64,000 bases of DNA from NCBI RefSeq assembly GCF_964340395.1, contig NC_135558.1:21028871-21092870 (forward strand), given 5' to 3'. The notes beneath the pieces were generated by a model. That model made no database searches and was not told where the DNA came from. It saw nothing but the letters and a program-made list of their open reading frames with translations. Within the stretch, counting starts at the first letter, position 1, and each line of letters begins with the position of its first letter. The translations under genes were made by a program, and so were the position numbers. Positions 1 to 13,800 of this stretch are shown piece after piece. Origin of the DNA: Glandiceps talaboti (lineage: Eukaryota > Hemichordata > Enteropneusta > Spengelidae).

Positions 1-138
1 GAGGTATAAGTGATCATGGTCTGTCTGTCAACTTTTTTAGCGCCGCTGTCAGCGAAAGCTGAAAGCGTAGCTTTAGGTATAGGTGTGTATTAAGGTATAG
101 AGTATAGGTGGAATCATTGGTGTCCGTCAAATTTTTAT

Positions 139-424
139 ATTTTCATCATCTTCTCCGAAAGTGAGTCAGAATTCTTCGATATTTGGTGTGCATGTTCATT
201 GGGGGGAGGCTATTCAGATTTGTTCATGCCAAGTCGATCTGTGCCATTTTCAATTTTTTATGATTTTTTTTCTTCAAAAAATGACATTTTCATCATCTCC
301 TCAAATACTACTTGTCAGATTGCTTTGATATCTGGTGTGTTGATGCGCAGGGGGTAGCTTACTCAGATTTGTTAATTTCAAGTCAGCACATCTTCATTTT
401 TATTTTTTTATGATTTTTTTCTTG
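139..424. repeat. Diverged two-copy tandem repeat, about 148 bp period
   Basis: Two adjacent segments (about 139-279 and 287-424) share the order TTTTCATCATC, a CAGATTG/CAGAATT block, ATATTTGGTGTG or ATATCTGGTGTG, TCAGATTTGTT and TTTTTATGATTTTTTT. They are clearly related but many substitutions apart. No coding frame is supported. This looks like part of an older dispersed repeat. Confidence 0.55.
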
Positions 425-439
425 TAATTTAACAAAAAT

Positions 440-2230
440 ATTAATATGTTAATGAGCATTGTGACCGACGCCATATTGGAAATCAGTCGACGACACTATT
501 GACGTCAAACAAGCAATGTAATATGTGCTATACTCATAACTCTACGCATTGGGCGCCCAAATGACAAGTGTTTGTTCGAAACAGGGTTGTAAACTTCAAA
601 TCCAAATTCGGCACCCCTTCTACATAATCAGCCAGTCCGCCACATCCTCATTTGCATACATCTATCCTCCATATAGCGACTGTTACACTTTGAATGGCTG
701 CTCACGGGCCTTATTTTTCGGTATTTTCAACTCGCCGTAAATTTCACTAGAGTACCCCATTTTAGATACTGAAAATGCCTAAACCTCAACTGTTATCTCT
801 TCTTTCGTGCCAGCAAAATAAATTTTGGCATTACATTTAGGAATACCGATTTTCCGACGAATTCGGGACACATACTTGAGGCCTTGAAATTTCGACCCAG
901 TTTTCGCTCGAGTCATTTTCCTCAATACGGACCGGAAAGTTTACAAATTTCACAAAAAGGTGGATTTTTATGTGTTTTAAATAACCATGGCAAGTAAATT
1001 TAGTAGGATCGTTGTGTAACGGTCCGGACTATTCAAGAATTTTCGGTAGAAAATGACTGATTTGACCCGGAAGTTGAAGCTGGCTTCGTCTGACCGGACG
1101 ATTTTCCACAACCAGCAGCAAGCAACGTGGGAGTTCTTGGTACTCACTAAAATCACACTTCAGACCCACTATAAAAGTTTGATGTTTTCAGATAACATGT
1201 AACTTGTGATTAATTCTATATTGTCATGCAATTTGGAGTGACAGTGAACTCGAATGAAGACAACTTGCATAAGCAAGGCATGCCTAGGCCATAAGGCGTG
1301 CGCAGTACGTACAGTGAATCGACCAAACTTTGTTTATTTGCCGACAGTTTACATGTAAACACACATAACTAGTGTTAGTTATCTGTGATGTAAATGACAT
1401 GAACATGTCTTACCAATTCCAAAATGCAAATATTTGGCAAGTAAAAATAATTAAAATGATTACAACTTTAATTTGGCTTCAGACTGCATTTATGTTTTGC
1501 GTATCTTTCCCCGTTTTACATATAAATCCGAAAAGGTTCTCTCTAGTCATGTCAGTGATCATACCGGGGCTGCTTTGAGTACGAGCGAGGTGAAACATGT
1601 TGAGGTATTTTGTTGAGAATTATAAATATTGCGAAATGTCAAGTACAAGGTTTAAATACAATGGAATGATGAAAAAAAATTGGCCGAGTCTGCTGACAGG
1701 CGCAGGTCACAAGACACTCCGTAAATTTAAATATTAGACGATGTTATGTCTACTACAAGTTGAATGTTGTTGACAAATAAGTTTATGGACAGTGTTTTTG
1801 GTAAATTTGTTAGAAAATTGAAATTCGAATTGCCTCAAAATTATTTTAGATTCTTAGTTTATTTCATTCATCATTAAAATTTTCTAGGGTTAAAGCTGTA
1901 ACCCTAGACACTGGAATTATTTATAGCCAACCTCAAAAATCCTTTTCCTTTTTTTGTGCATTTGCCAGTCATTATTTTTTCTGAGATTTTGTGTAATTTT
2001 AATAACAATAGATGTTTTTGTAAAATGGTGACTATAATATAAAAGTACAATATTTTACCAACTTTCTGTGTGAAATGTATTTTATAGTGAGTCATCATAT
2101 GAAACCACTAACCACTTTATTACATCGCTAAAACAAAACTGCATAGTGAAGAGCTGAACAACTGAACCACTTCTACATGTTACCAAAATAAAAAAATAAA
2201 AAAAACAGTGGAGCTATTCTGACCGAGAGG
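440..2230. other. Non-coding stretch, no gene seen
   Basis: Short open frames exist (for example 549-740 and 1372-1578), but none has recognisable domains, conserved motifs or convincing splice context. I see no RNA gene or clear mobile element here. Confidence 0.5.
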
Positions 2231-2239
2231 TCGCTTGTT

Positions 2240-5200
2240 AAATATACACAGCATGCCCAGTATACATACATACAATGGCATACATATGCACCTCAATTTG
2301 TTTCATGATACAATCCAATATGGCCACCTCGCAGCCATTTTGTTTGCAAATTTTAACTATCTAAAGCCATAACTCGGACATGCTTGAACAGATCTCATTC
2401 AAAGTTGGTATTAGGACAGTGTCCTATGACATACATGTGCATATTCATTTTTGTTGTGATACGATCCAATTATGGCTGCCTGGCAGCCATTTTTTGTGAA
2501 TTTTCCATGTCCAAAGCCATAACTCGGACATGCTTGAACAGATCTCATTCAAAGTTGGTATTAGGACAGTGTTCTATGACATATATGAGCATATTCAGTG
2601 TTGTCGTGATATGATCCAATATGGCTGCCTGGCAGCCATTTTTTTGTGAATTTTCCATGTCCAAAGCCATAACTCAGACATGCTTGAACAGATCTCATTC
2701 AAAGTTGGTATTAGGACAGTGTTCTATGAAAATACATGTGCATATTCATTTTTGTCACGATACGATCCAATATGGCTGCCTGTCAGCCATTTTGTTTGCA
2801 AATATTCCATGTCCAAAGCCATAACTTAGACATGCTTGAACAGATCTCATTCAAAGATGGTATTAGGACAGTGTTCTATGATATACATGTGCATATTCAT
2901 TTTTGTCGCAATACGATCAAATATGGCTGCCTGGCAGCCATTTTTCTTGCGAATGTTCCATGTCCAAAGCCATAACTCAGACATGCTTGAACAGATCTCA
3001 TTCAAAGTTGGTATTAGGACAGTGTTCTATGACATATATGAGCATATTCAGTTTAGTCGTGATACAATCCAATATGGCTGCCTGGCAGCCATTTTGTTTG
3101 TGAATTTTCCATGTCCAAAGCCATAACTCAGACATGCTTGAACAGATCTCATTCAAAGGTGGTATTAGGACAGTGTTCTATGAAAATACATGTGCATATC
3201 AATTTTTGTCACGATACGATCCAATATGGCTGCCTGTCAGCCATTTTGTTTGCGAATTTTCCATGTCCAAAGCCATAACTCGGACATGCTTGAACAAATC
3301 TCATTCAGAGTTGGTATTAGGACAGTGTTCTATGACATACATGTGCATATTCATTTTTGTTGTGATACGATCCAATATGGCTTCCTGGATGCCATTTTGT
3401 TTGTGAATTTTCCATGTCCAAAGCCATAACTCAGACATGCTTGAACAGATCTCATTCAAAGTTGGTATTAGGACAGTGTTCTATGACATATATGAGCATA
3501 TTCAGTTTAGTCGTGATACGATCCAATGTGGCTGCCTGGCAGCCATTTTTTTGCAAATATTCCATGTCCAAAGCCATAACTTAGACATGCTTGAACAGAT
3601 CTCATTCAAAGATGGTATTAGGACAGTGTTCTATGATATACATGTGCATATTCATTTTTGTCGCAATACGATCAAATATGGCTGCCTGGATGCCATTTTG
3701 TTTGTGAATTTTCCATGTCCAAAGCCATAACTCAGACATGCTTGAACAGATCTCATTCAAAGTTGGTATTAGGACAGTGTTCTATGACATATATGAGCAT
3801 ATTCAGTTTAGTCGTGATACAATCCAATATGGCTGCCTGGCAGCCATTTTGTTTGTGAAGTTTCCATGTCCAAAGCCATAACTCAGACATGCTTGAACAG
3901 ATCTCATTCAAAGGTGGTATTAGGACAGTGTTCTATGAAAATACATGTGCATATCAATTTTTGTCACGATACGATCCAATATGGCTGCCTGTCAGCCATT
4001 TTGTTTGTGAATTTTCCATGTCCAAAGCCATAACTCAGACATGCTTGAACAGATCTCATTCAAAGTTGGTATTAGGACAGTGTTCAATGACATACATGTG
4101 TATATTCATTGTTGTTGTGATACAATCCAATATGGCTGCCTAGCAGCCATTTTGTTGTGAATTTTCCATGTCCAAAGCCATAACTCAGACATGCTTGAAC
4201 AGATCTCATTCAAAGTTGGTATTTGGACAGTGTTCTATGACATATATGAGCATATTCAGTTTAGTCGTGATACGATCCAATGTGGCTGCCTGGCAGCCAT
4301 TTTGTTTGCAAATATTCCATGTCCAAAGCCATAACTTAGACATGCTTGAACAGATCTCATTCAAAGATGGTATTAGGACAGTGTTCTATGATATACATGT
4401 GCATATTCATTTTTGTCGCAATACGATCAAATATGGCTGCCTGGATGCCATTTTGTTTGTGAATTTTCCATGTCCAAAGCCATAACTCAGACATGCTTGA
4501 ACAGATCTCATTCAAAGTTGGTATTAGGACAGTGTTCTATGACATATATGAGCATATTCAGTTTAGTCGTGATACAATCCAATATGGCTGCCTGGCAGCC
4601 ATTTTGTTTGTGAAGTTTCCATGTCCAAAGCCATAACTCAGACATGCTTGAACAGATCTCATTCAAAGGTGGTATTAGGACAGTGTTCTATGAAAATACA
4701 TGTGCATATCAATTTTTGTCACGATACGATCCAATATGGCTGCCTGTCAGCCATTTTGTTTGTGAATTTTCCATGTCCAAAGCCATAACTCAGACATGCT
4801 TGAACAGATCTCATTCAAAGTTGGTATTAGGACAGTGTTCAATGACATACATGTGTATATTCATTGTTGTTGTGATACAATCCAATATGGCTGCCTAGCA
4901 GCCATTTTGTTGTGAATTTTCCATGTCCAAAGCCATAACTCAGACATGCTTGAACAGATCTCATTCAAAGTTGGTATTTGGACAGTGTTCTATGACATAT
5001 ATGAGCATATTCAGTTTAGTCGTGATACGATCCAATGTGGCTGCCTGGCAGCCATTTTGTTTGCAAATATTCCATGTCCAAAGCCATAACTTAGACATGC
5101 TTGAACAGATCTCATTCAAAGATGGTATTAGGACAGTGTTCTATGATATACATGTGCATATTCATTTTTGTCGCAATACGATCAAATATGGCTGCCTGGA

Positions 5201-6155
5201 TGCCATTTTGTTTGTGAATTTTCCATGTCCAAAGCCATAACTCAGACATGCTTGAACAGATCTCATTCAAAGTTGGTATTAGGACAGTGTTCTATGACAT
5301 ATATGAGCATATTCAGTTTAGTCGTGATACGATCCAATGTGGCTGCCTGGCAGCCATTTTGTTTGCAAATATTCCATGTCCAAAGCCATAACTTAGACAT
5401 GCTTGAACAGATCTCATTCAAAGATGGTATTAGGACAGTGTTCTATGATATACATGTGCATATTCATTTTTGTCGCAATACGATCAAATATGGCTGCCTG
5501 GATGCCATTTTGTTTGTGAATTTTCCATGTCCAAAGCCATAACTCAGACATGCTTGAACAGATCTCATTCAAAGTTGGTATTAGGACAGTGTCCTATGAC
5601 ATACATGTGCATATTCATTTTTGTTGTGATACGATCCAATTATGGCTGCCTGGCAGCCATTTTTTGTGAATTTTCCATGTCCAAAGCCATAACTCGGACA
5701 TGCTTGAACAGATCTCATTCAAAGTTGGTATTAGGACAGTGTTCTATGACATATATGAGCATATTCAGTGTTGTCGTGATATGATCCAATATGGCTGCCT
5801 GGCAGCCATTTTTTTGTGAATTTTCCATGTCCAAAGCCATAACTCAGACATGCTTGAACAGATCTCATTCAAAGTTGGTATTAGGACAGTGTTCAATGAC
5901 ATACATGTGTATATTCATTGTTGTTGTGATACAATCCAATATGGCTGCCTAGCAGCCATTTTGTTGTGAATTTTCCATGTCCAAAGCCATAACTCAGACA
6001 TGCTTGAACAGATCTCATTCAAAGTTGGTATTAGGACAGTGTTCTATGACATACATGTGCATATCCATTTTCATTGTGATACGATCTGCCTGGCAGCAAT
6101 TTTGTTGGTGCAGTTTTCATGTCCAAAGCCATAACTCAGACATGCTTGAACAGTT
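2240..6155. repeat. Satellite A: about 25 copies of a ~151 bp unit
   Basis: The landmark CCATGTCCAAAGCCATAAC recurs every 150-152 bp (for example at about 2505, 2655, 2807 and 2957). Each unit also carries CATGCTTGAACAGATCTCA, GGTATTAGGACAGTGT and a short palindrome, ATGGCTGCC-T-GGCAGCCAT (9 bp arms, 1 bp spacer). Units fall into subtypes, for example those with GTTTGCAAATATTCC, with GATGCCATT, or with GTTGTGAATT. The subtypes recur in a fixed order with a 755 bp (five-unit) period between about 3440 and 5240, followed by a 302 bp two-unit period to about 5540. The block at 2384-2614 reappears at about 5555-5784. The period is not a multiple of three, so the many open frames crossing it are not genes. 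Confidence 0.95.
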
Positions 6156-7839
6156 TCCCCCACCCCCATACCCGACCCATCCTTTATTGTTGAATGGTTT
6201 ATTCCATCACATCATCTTGAAGAGTAGACATGTCCCATGTCCAATGAGTAGACACAATATGAGTAGGCATGTTCCATGTCCAACGAGCAGACACAACATA
6301 TCTAAATCTGTTTGATTTTGGTTCACAAGTGTTGCGTGATCAGATTAGTGATATCAAGAAAATGACAACATAATCTGCCAGTTCCTTAAAACCTAATCAT
6401 AGCGGGGACTATGTTATTCTCAATGACTTATTTACATTGTAAATGATGTTAGGGGAGACAGCTTTGCTTTGGCGATATTGAAATTTGAATTCCTCCCTGG
6501 ATATTTGCAAAAATAGTTTACTAGGCTTATATATTATAGTATTAATTTTGATTGTGAAATAACTGGGAAGTTGATTATCTATCAAAAATAGTTGATTTAA
6601 GGTTTTATTATCAACTGATGATTGTCGACATCCTGAGGTAAAATGTCCCCATTTTGTTGCAGCCTATGGGATATTGACTCCACTAGCTTTAAACCTTGTC
6701 AGAACACTGACATTTATTTTTCTTTCTTTCTTTCAGATTATGCATACAGATATGTTGTATGAACAGGTTTTAATGTGTGACTGAAAAGCCATCACTCTAT
6801 GGTTAATAGAGCCTTCCTTGAGGACACCCTGAATGGAGAGAGGAGCTGATGACTATATAATCTGATGTAAGCTGCTATGTACTTCACAGGCAGGATGGAC
6901 TACATATATGAAGAACGTGTATATGGAAGACAACACAAACTCCATATATATGTATACTCCACCACACATAATCAGCGACAACCAAGTTCTGCCTGATGGT
7001 AGTCAGACAAGGTAGGACAAAATGACATTGATCCTACATATTGACGTAGTCAGATGCACCAATACATATACATTTCAATTTCATCCCAAAGATGACAGCC
7101 CTGAAGAACAAAGATTTGGAATTTACAAACAAAACACAGGGTTAAGAGCAAATCAAACGTTTGGTCAGTCAAGCACTGTCAAGTATTCAAGTGTTACAAG
7201 ATCAGGTTAATGAACTTGCAGCCCAAAACACAACAAGAACATAAAAAACATCCACCTATTACCCCGGTACCTACTTTTGGTAAGGAAGTCCATCATTGCA
7301 ATGGGATGGATAGAGAGATGGTAGCTTAAGTGCCTACTACAAATTTGGAATCATAAACATCCTAATACGAAGGATCTTCTCTGTGAATGCCTATGGAGAT
7401 TTTGAACTTCATCCTCCTGAGATGGATGACATATGGTAACTACTGGTGATGCCAACCAGAGATTTAAAAAACCTAATGTCATGGCTGGAATGAACCAGGA
7501 GATTTGGAAACCTCAATGTGGATGGAATGTGTGCTTCCGGAATTCTCAGATGTGAAAAAATATGTAACCTGTGTGAAAAAGAACACAATTGTGATATACA
7601 TGTAACGATGGAAAAAACAAAAGGCCACCGGTGCAAAAACGGTCACAGTGGCAAAGGTAAAACGAGATGAAAAAATAGGCTACTGTTGTTTAATGTACAC
7701 AGTGGCAAGGGTAAATTGATATGAGCAAGGTGGTGAAATAAAATGACATGTAAAAAGCACGCCACCAGTCTGAAATAAGAAAAGTGGCAGGTAAGAGGAC
7801 ACATAAATAAACTAGACACTGATGTGAAATGGATGTAGT
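6156..7839. other. Spacer between satellites A and B, no supported gene
   Basis: Around 6215-6300 a short motif (GTAGACATGTCCCATGTCCA and variants) repeats two or three times. At about 6720-6740 a pyrimidine tract ends in CTTTCTTTCAG, which could be a splice acceptor, but no frame extends from it. A 62-codon frame at 7022-7210 has no recognisable domain. From about 7540 the sequence carries degraded fragments of satellite B (CACAGTGGCAAAGG, GGCCACCGGTGC). Confidence 0.45.
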
Positions 7840-10800
7840 GTCAATGTTAAAAACAGGCCAAGGTCATTAAAAAACAGTCCACAGTGCGAAACTGGCACAT
7901 TAGTGTGGACACAATATAACACGGGCCACAGTGCGAAACTGGCACATTAGTGTGGACACAATATAAAACAGGCCACAGTGCGAAACAAGAAAAGGGGCAA
8001 GTGAGAGGACACACTGAAAACAGAGACAATGGCGATATAAAAGGACATTAAAAAACAGTCTGCAGTGCGAAACTGGCACATTAGTGTGGACACAATATAA
8101 AACAGGCCACAGTGCGAAACAAGAAAAGGGGCAAGTGAGAGGACACACTGAAAACAGAGACAATGGCGATATAAAAGGACATTAAAAAACAGTCTTTAGT
8201 GCGAAACTGGCACATTAGTGTGGACACAATATAAAACAGGCCACAGTGCGAAACAAGAAAAGGGGCAAGTGAGAGGACACACTGAAAACAGAGACAATGG
8301 CGATATAAAAGGACATTAAAAAACAGTCTTTAGTGCGAAACTGGCACATTAGTGTGGACATAAAATGAAACGGGCCACCGTGCAAAACAAGAAAAGTGGC
8401 AAGTGAGAGGACATGTTGAAAAAAGACAGTGGTGATATAAAAAGACATTAAAAAACAGTCCACAGTGCGAAACTGGCACATTAGTGTGGACACAAAATGA
8501 AACAGGCCACCATGCGAAACAAGAAAAGTGGCAAGTGAGAGGACACGTTGAAAACAGACAATGGTGATAGAAAAGGACATTAAAAAACAGTCCGCAGTGC
8601 GAAACTGGCACATTAGTGTGGACACAAAATGAGATGGGCCACAGTGCGAAACAAGCAAAGTGGCAAGTGAGAGGACATGTTGAAAACAGACAGTGGTTAT
8701 ATAAAAAGACATTAAAAAACAGTCCAGGGTGAATCTGGCACATTAGTGTGGACATAAAATGAAACGGGCCACAGTGCGAAACATGAAAAGTGGCAAGTGA
8801 GAGGACACGTTGAAAACAGAGCAAGTGGTGATATAAAATGACTTTCAAAAACAGTCCACAGTGCGAAACTGGCACATTAGTGTGGACACAAAATGAAACA
8901 GGCCACCATGCGAAACAAGAAAAGTGGCAAGTGAGAGGACATGTTGAAAACAGACAATGGTGATAGAAAAAGACATTAAAAAACAGTCCGCAGTGCGAAA
9001 CTGGCACATTAGTGTGGACACAAAATGAGATGGGCCACAGAGCGAAACAAGCAAAGTGGCAAGTGAGAGGACATGTTGAAAACAGACAGTGGTTATATGA
9101 AAAGACATTAAAAAACAGTCCAGTGCAAATCTGGCACATTAGTGTGGACATAAAATGAAACGGGCCACAATGCGAAACATGAAAAGTGGCAAGTGAGAGG
9201 ACACGTTGAAAACAGAGCAAGTGGTGATATAAAAGGACTTTTAAAAACAGTCCACAGAGTGAAACTGGCACATCAGTGTGGACACAATATAAAAACAGGC
9301 CACAGTGCGAAACAAGCAAAGTGGCAAGTGAGAGGACATGTTGAAAACAGACAGTGGTGATATAAAAAGACATTAAAAAACAGTCTGCAGTGCGAAACTG
9401 GCACATTAGTGTGGACATAAAATGAAACAGGCCACCATGCGAAATAAGAAAAGTGGCTTATATAAAATGACATTAAAAAACAGTCCAGTGCGAAACTGGC
9501 ACATAAGTGTAGACATAAAATGAAACAGGCCACAGTACAAAAAAAGAAAAGTGGCAAGTGAGAGGACATGTTGAAAACAGAGAAAGTGGTGATATAAAAG
9601 GACTTTCAAAAACAGTCCACAGTGCGAAACTGGCACATTAGTGTGGACACAAAATAGAACTTGCCATAGTGCGAAACAGGAAAAGTGGCAAGCGAGAGGA
9701 CACGTTGAAAACAGACAATGGCGATATAAAAAGACATAAAAAAACAGTCCACAGTGCGAAACTGGCACATTAGTGTGGACATAAAATGAAACAGGCCACT
9801 ATGCGAAACAAGAAAAGTGGCAAGTGAGAGGACGTGTTGAAAACAGACAGTGGTGATATAAAAAGACATTAAAAACAGTCTGCAGTGCGAAACTGGCACA
9901 TTAGTGTGGACATAAAATGAAACAGGCCGCAGTGCAAAAAAAGGAAAGTGGCAAGTGAGAGGACATGTTGAAAACAGAGAAAGTGGTGATATAAAAGGAC
10001 TTTCAAAAACAGTCCACAGTGCGAAACTGGCACATTAGTGTGGACACAAAATAAAACGTGCCATCATAGTGCGAAACAAGAAAAGTGGCAAGTGAGAGGA
10101 CACGTTGAAAACAGACAATGGCGATATAAAAGGACATTAAAAAACAGTCCACAGTGCGGAACTGGCACATTAGTGTGGACATAAAATGAAACAGGCCACT
10201 ATGCGAAGCAAGAAAAGTGGCAAGTGAGAGGACGTGTTGAAAACAGACAGTGGTGATATAAAAAGACATTAAAAAACAGTCCTCAGTGCGAAACTGGCAC
10301 ATTAGTGTGGACATAAAATGAAACGGGCCACAGTGCAAAACAAGAAGTGGCAAGTGAGAGGACACGTTGAAAACAGACAGTGGTTATACAAAAAGACATT
10401 AAAAAACACTCCACAGTGCGAAACTGGCACATTAGTGTGGACATAAAATGAAACAGGCCACAGTGCAAAAAAAGAAAAGTGGCAAGTGAGAGAGGACATG
10501 TTGAAAACAGAGAAAGTGGTGATATAAAAGGACTTTCAAAAACAGTCCACAGTGCGAAACTGGCACATTAGTGTGGACACAAAATAAAACGTGCCATAGT
10601 GCGAAACAAGAAAAGTGGCAAGTGAGAGGACACGTTAAAAAGAGACAATGGCGATATAAAAAGACATTAAAAAACAGTCGACAGTGCGAAACTGGCACAT
10701 TAGTGTGGACATAAAATGAAACAGGCCACCATGCGAAATAAGAAAAGTGGCAAGTGAGAGGACACGTTGAAAACAGACAGTGGTGATATAAAAGGATATT

Positions 10801-13800
10801 AAAAAAACAGTCCACATTGCAAAACTGGCACATTAGTGTGGACACAAAATGAAATAGGCCACAGTGCGAAACAAGCAAAGTGGCAAGTGAGAGGACACGT
10901 TGAAAACAGACAGTGGTGATATAAAAGAACATTAAAAAACAGTCCTCAGTGCGAAACTGGCACATTAGTGTGGACATAAAATGAAACGGGCCACAGTGCG
11001 AAACAAGAAAAGTGGCAAGTGAGAGGACATGTTGAAAACAGACAGTGGTTATATAAAAAGACATTAAAAAACAGTCTGCAGTGCGAAACTGGCACATTAG
11101 TGTGGACACAAAATGAAATGGGAAACAGTGCGAAACAAGCAAAGTGGCAAGTGAGAGGACACGTTCAAAACAGACAGTGGTGATATAAAAGGACATTAAA
11201 AAACAGTCCTCAGTGCGAAACTGGCACATTAGTGTGGACATAAAATGAAACGTGCCACAGTGCGAAACAAGAAAAGTGGCAAGTGAGAGGACACGTTGAA
11301 AACAGACAGTGGTTATATAAAAAGACATTAAAAAACACTCCACAGTGCGAAACTGGCACATTAGTGTGGACATAAAATGAAACAGGCCACCATGCGAAAT
11401 AAGAAAAGTGGCAAGTGAGAGGACATGTTGTAAACAGCCAATGGTTATATAAAAAAGACGTTAAAAAAACAGTCCACAGTGCGAAACTGGCACATTAGTG
11501 TGGACATAAAATGAAACCGACCACAGTGTGAAACAAGAAAAGTGGCAAGTGAGAGGACATGTTGAAAACAGACAATGGTGATAGAAAAAGACATTAAAAA
11601 ACAGTCCGCAGTGCGAAACTGGCACATTAGTGTGGACACAAAATGAGATGGGCCACAGAGCGAAACAAGCAAAGTGGCAAGTGAGAGGACATGTTGAAAA
11701 CAGACAGTGGTTATATGAAAAGACATTAAAAAACAGTCCAGTGCAAATCTGGCACATTAGTGTGGACATAAAATGAAACGGGCCACAATGCGAAACATGA
11801 AAAGTGGCAAGTGAGAGGACACGTTGAAAACAGAGCAAGTGGTGATATAAAAGGACTTTTAAAAACAGTCCACAGAGTGAAACTGGCACATCAGTGTGGA
11901 CACAATATAAAAACAGGCCACAGTGCGAAACAAGCAAAGTGGCAAGTGAGAGGACATGTTGAAAACAGACAGTGGTGATATAAAAAGACATTAAAAAACA
12001 GTCTGCAGTGCGAAACTGGCACATTAGTGTGGACATAAAATGAAACAGGCCACCATGCGAAATAAGAAAAGTGGCTTATATAAAATGACATTAAAAAACA
12101 GTCCAGTGCGAAACTGGCACATAAGTGTGGACATAAAATGAAACAGGCCACAGTACAAAAAAAGAAAAGTGGCAAGTGAGAGGACATGTTGAAAACAGAG
12201 AAAGTGGTGATATAAAAGGACTTTCAAAAACAGTCCACAGTGCGAAACTGGCACATTAGTGTGGACACAAAATAGAACTTGCCATAGTGCGAAACAGGAA
12301 AAGTGGCAAGCGAGAGGACACGTTGAAAACAGACAATGGCGATATAAAAAGACATAAAAAAACAGTCCACAGTGCGAAACTGGCACATTAGTGTGGACAT
12401 AAAATGAAACAGGCCACTATGCGAAACAAGAAAAGTGGCAAGTGAGAGGACGTGTTGAAAACAGACAGTGGTGATATAAAAAGACATTAAAAACAGTCTG
12501 CAGTGCGAAACTGGCACATTAGTGTGGACATAAAATGAAACAGGCCGCAGTGCAAAAAAAGGAAAGTGGCAAGTGAGAGGACATGTTGAAAACAGAGAAA
12601 GTGGTGATATAAAAGGACTTTCAAAAACAGTCCACAGTGCGAAACTGGCACATTAGTGTGGACACAAAATAAAACGTGCCATCATAGTGCGAAACAAGAA
12701 AAGTGGCAAGTGAGAGGACACGTTGAAAACAGACAATGGCGATATAAAAAGACATTAAAAAACAGTCCACAGTGCGGAACTGGCACATTAGTGTGGACAT
12801 AAAATGAAACAGGCCACTATGCGAAGCAAGAAAAGTGGCAAGTGAGAGGACGTGTTGAAAACAGACAGTGGTGATATAAAAAGACATTAAAAAACAGTCT
12901 GCAGTGCGAAACTGGCACATTAGTGTGGACACAAAATGAAATGGGCCACAGTGTGAAACAAGAAAAGTGGCAAGTGAGAGGACACGTTGAAAACAGACAG
13001 TGGTTATATAAAAAGACATTAAAAAACAGTCCTCAGTGCGAAACTGGCACATTAGTGTGGACATAAAATGAAACGGGCCACAGTGCAAAACAAGAAGTGG
13101 CAAGTGAGAGGACACGTTGAAAACAGACAGTGGTTATACAAAAAGACATTAAAAAACACTCCACAGTGCGAAACTGGCACATTAGTGTGGACATAAAATG
13201 AAACAGGCCACAGTGCAAAAAAAGAAAAGTGGCAAGTGAGAGAGGACATGTTGAAAACAGAGAAAGTGGTGATATAAAAGGACTTTCAAAAACAGTCCAC
13301 AGTGCGAAACTGGCACATTAGTGTGGACACAAAATAAAACGTGCCATAGTGCGAAACAAGAAAAGTGGCAAGTGAGAGGACACGTTAAAAAGAGACAATG
13401 GCGATATAAAAAGACATTAAAAAACAGTCGACAGTGCGAAACTGGCACATTAGTGTGGACATAAAATGAAACAGGCCACCATGCGAAATAAGAAAAGTGG
13501 CAAGTGAGAGGACACGTTGAAAACAGACAGTGGTGATATAAAAGGATATTAAAAAAACAGTCCACATTGCAAAACTGGCACATTAGTGTGGACACAAAAT
13601 GAAATAGGCCACAGTGCGAAACAAGCAAAGTGGCAAGTGAGAGGACACGTTGAAAACAGACAGTGGTGATATAAAAGAACATTAAAAAACAGTCCTCAGT
13701 GCGAAACTGGCACATTAGTGTGGACATAAAATGAAACGGGCCACAGTGCGAAACAAGAAAAGTGGCAAGTGAGAGGACATGTTGAAAACAGACAGTGGTT

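Noticed and set aside
2384-6315. Many overlapping 60-125 codon frames on the plus strand
   Set aside because: They are readings of the 151 bp satellite in changing frames, with no domains.
8330-9418. A 362-codon open frame on the minus strand (and similar frames of 100-313 codons to 14781)
   Set aside because: It consists only of the 132 bp satellite unit translated repeatedly; the unit length is a multiple of three, and no domain or gene structure is present.
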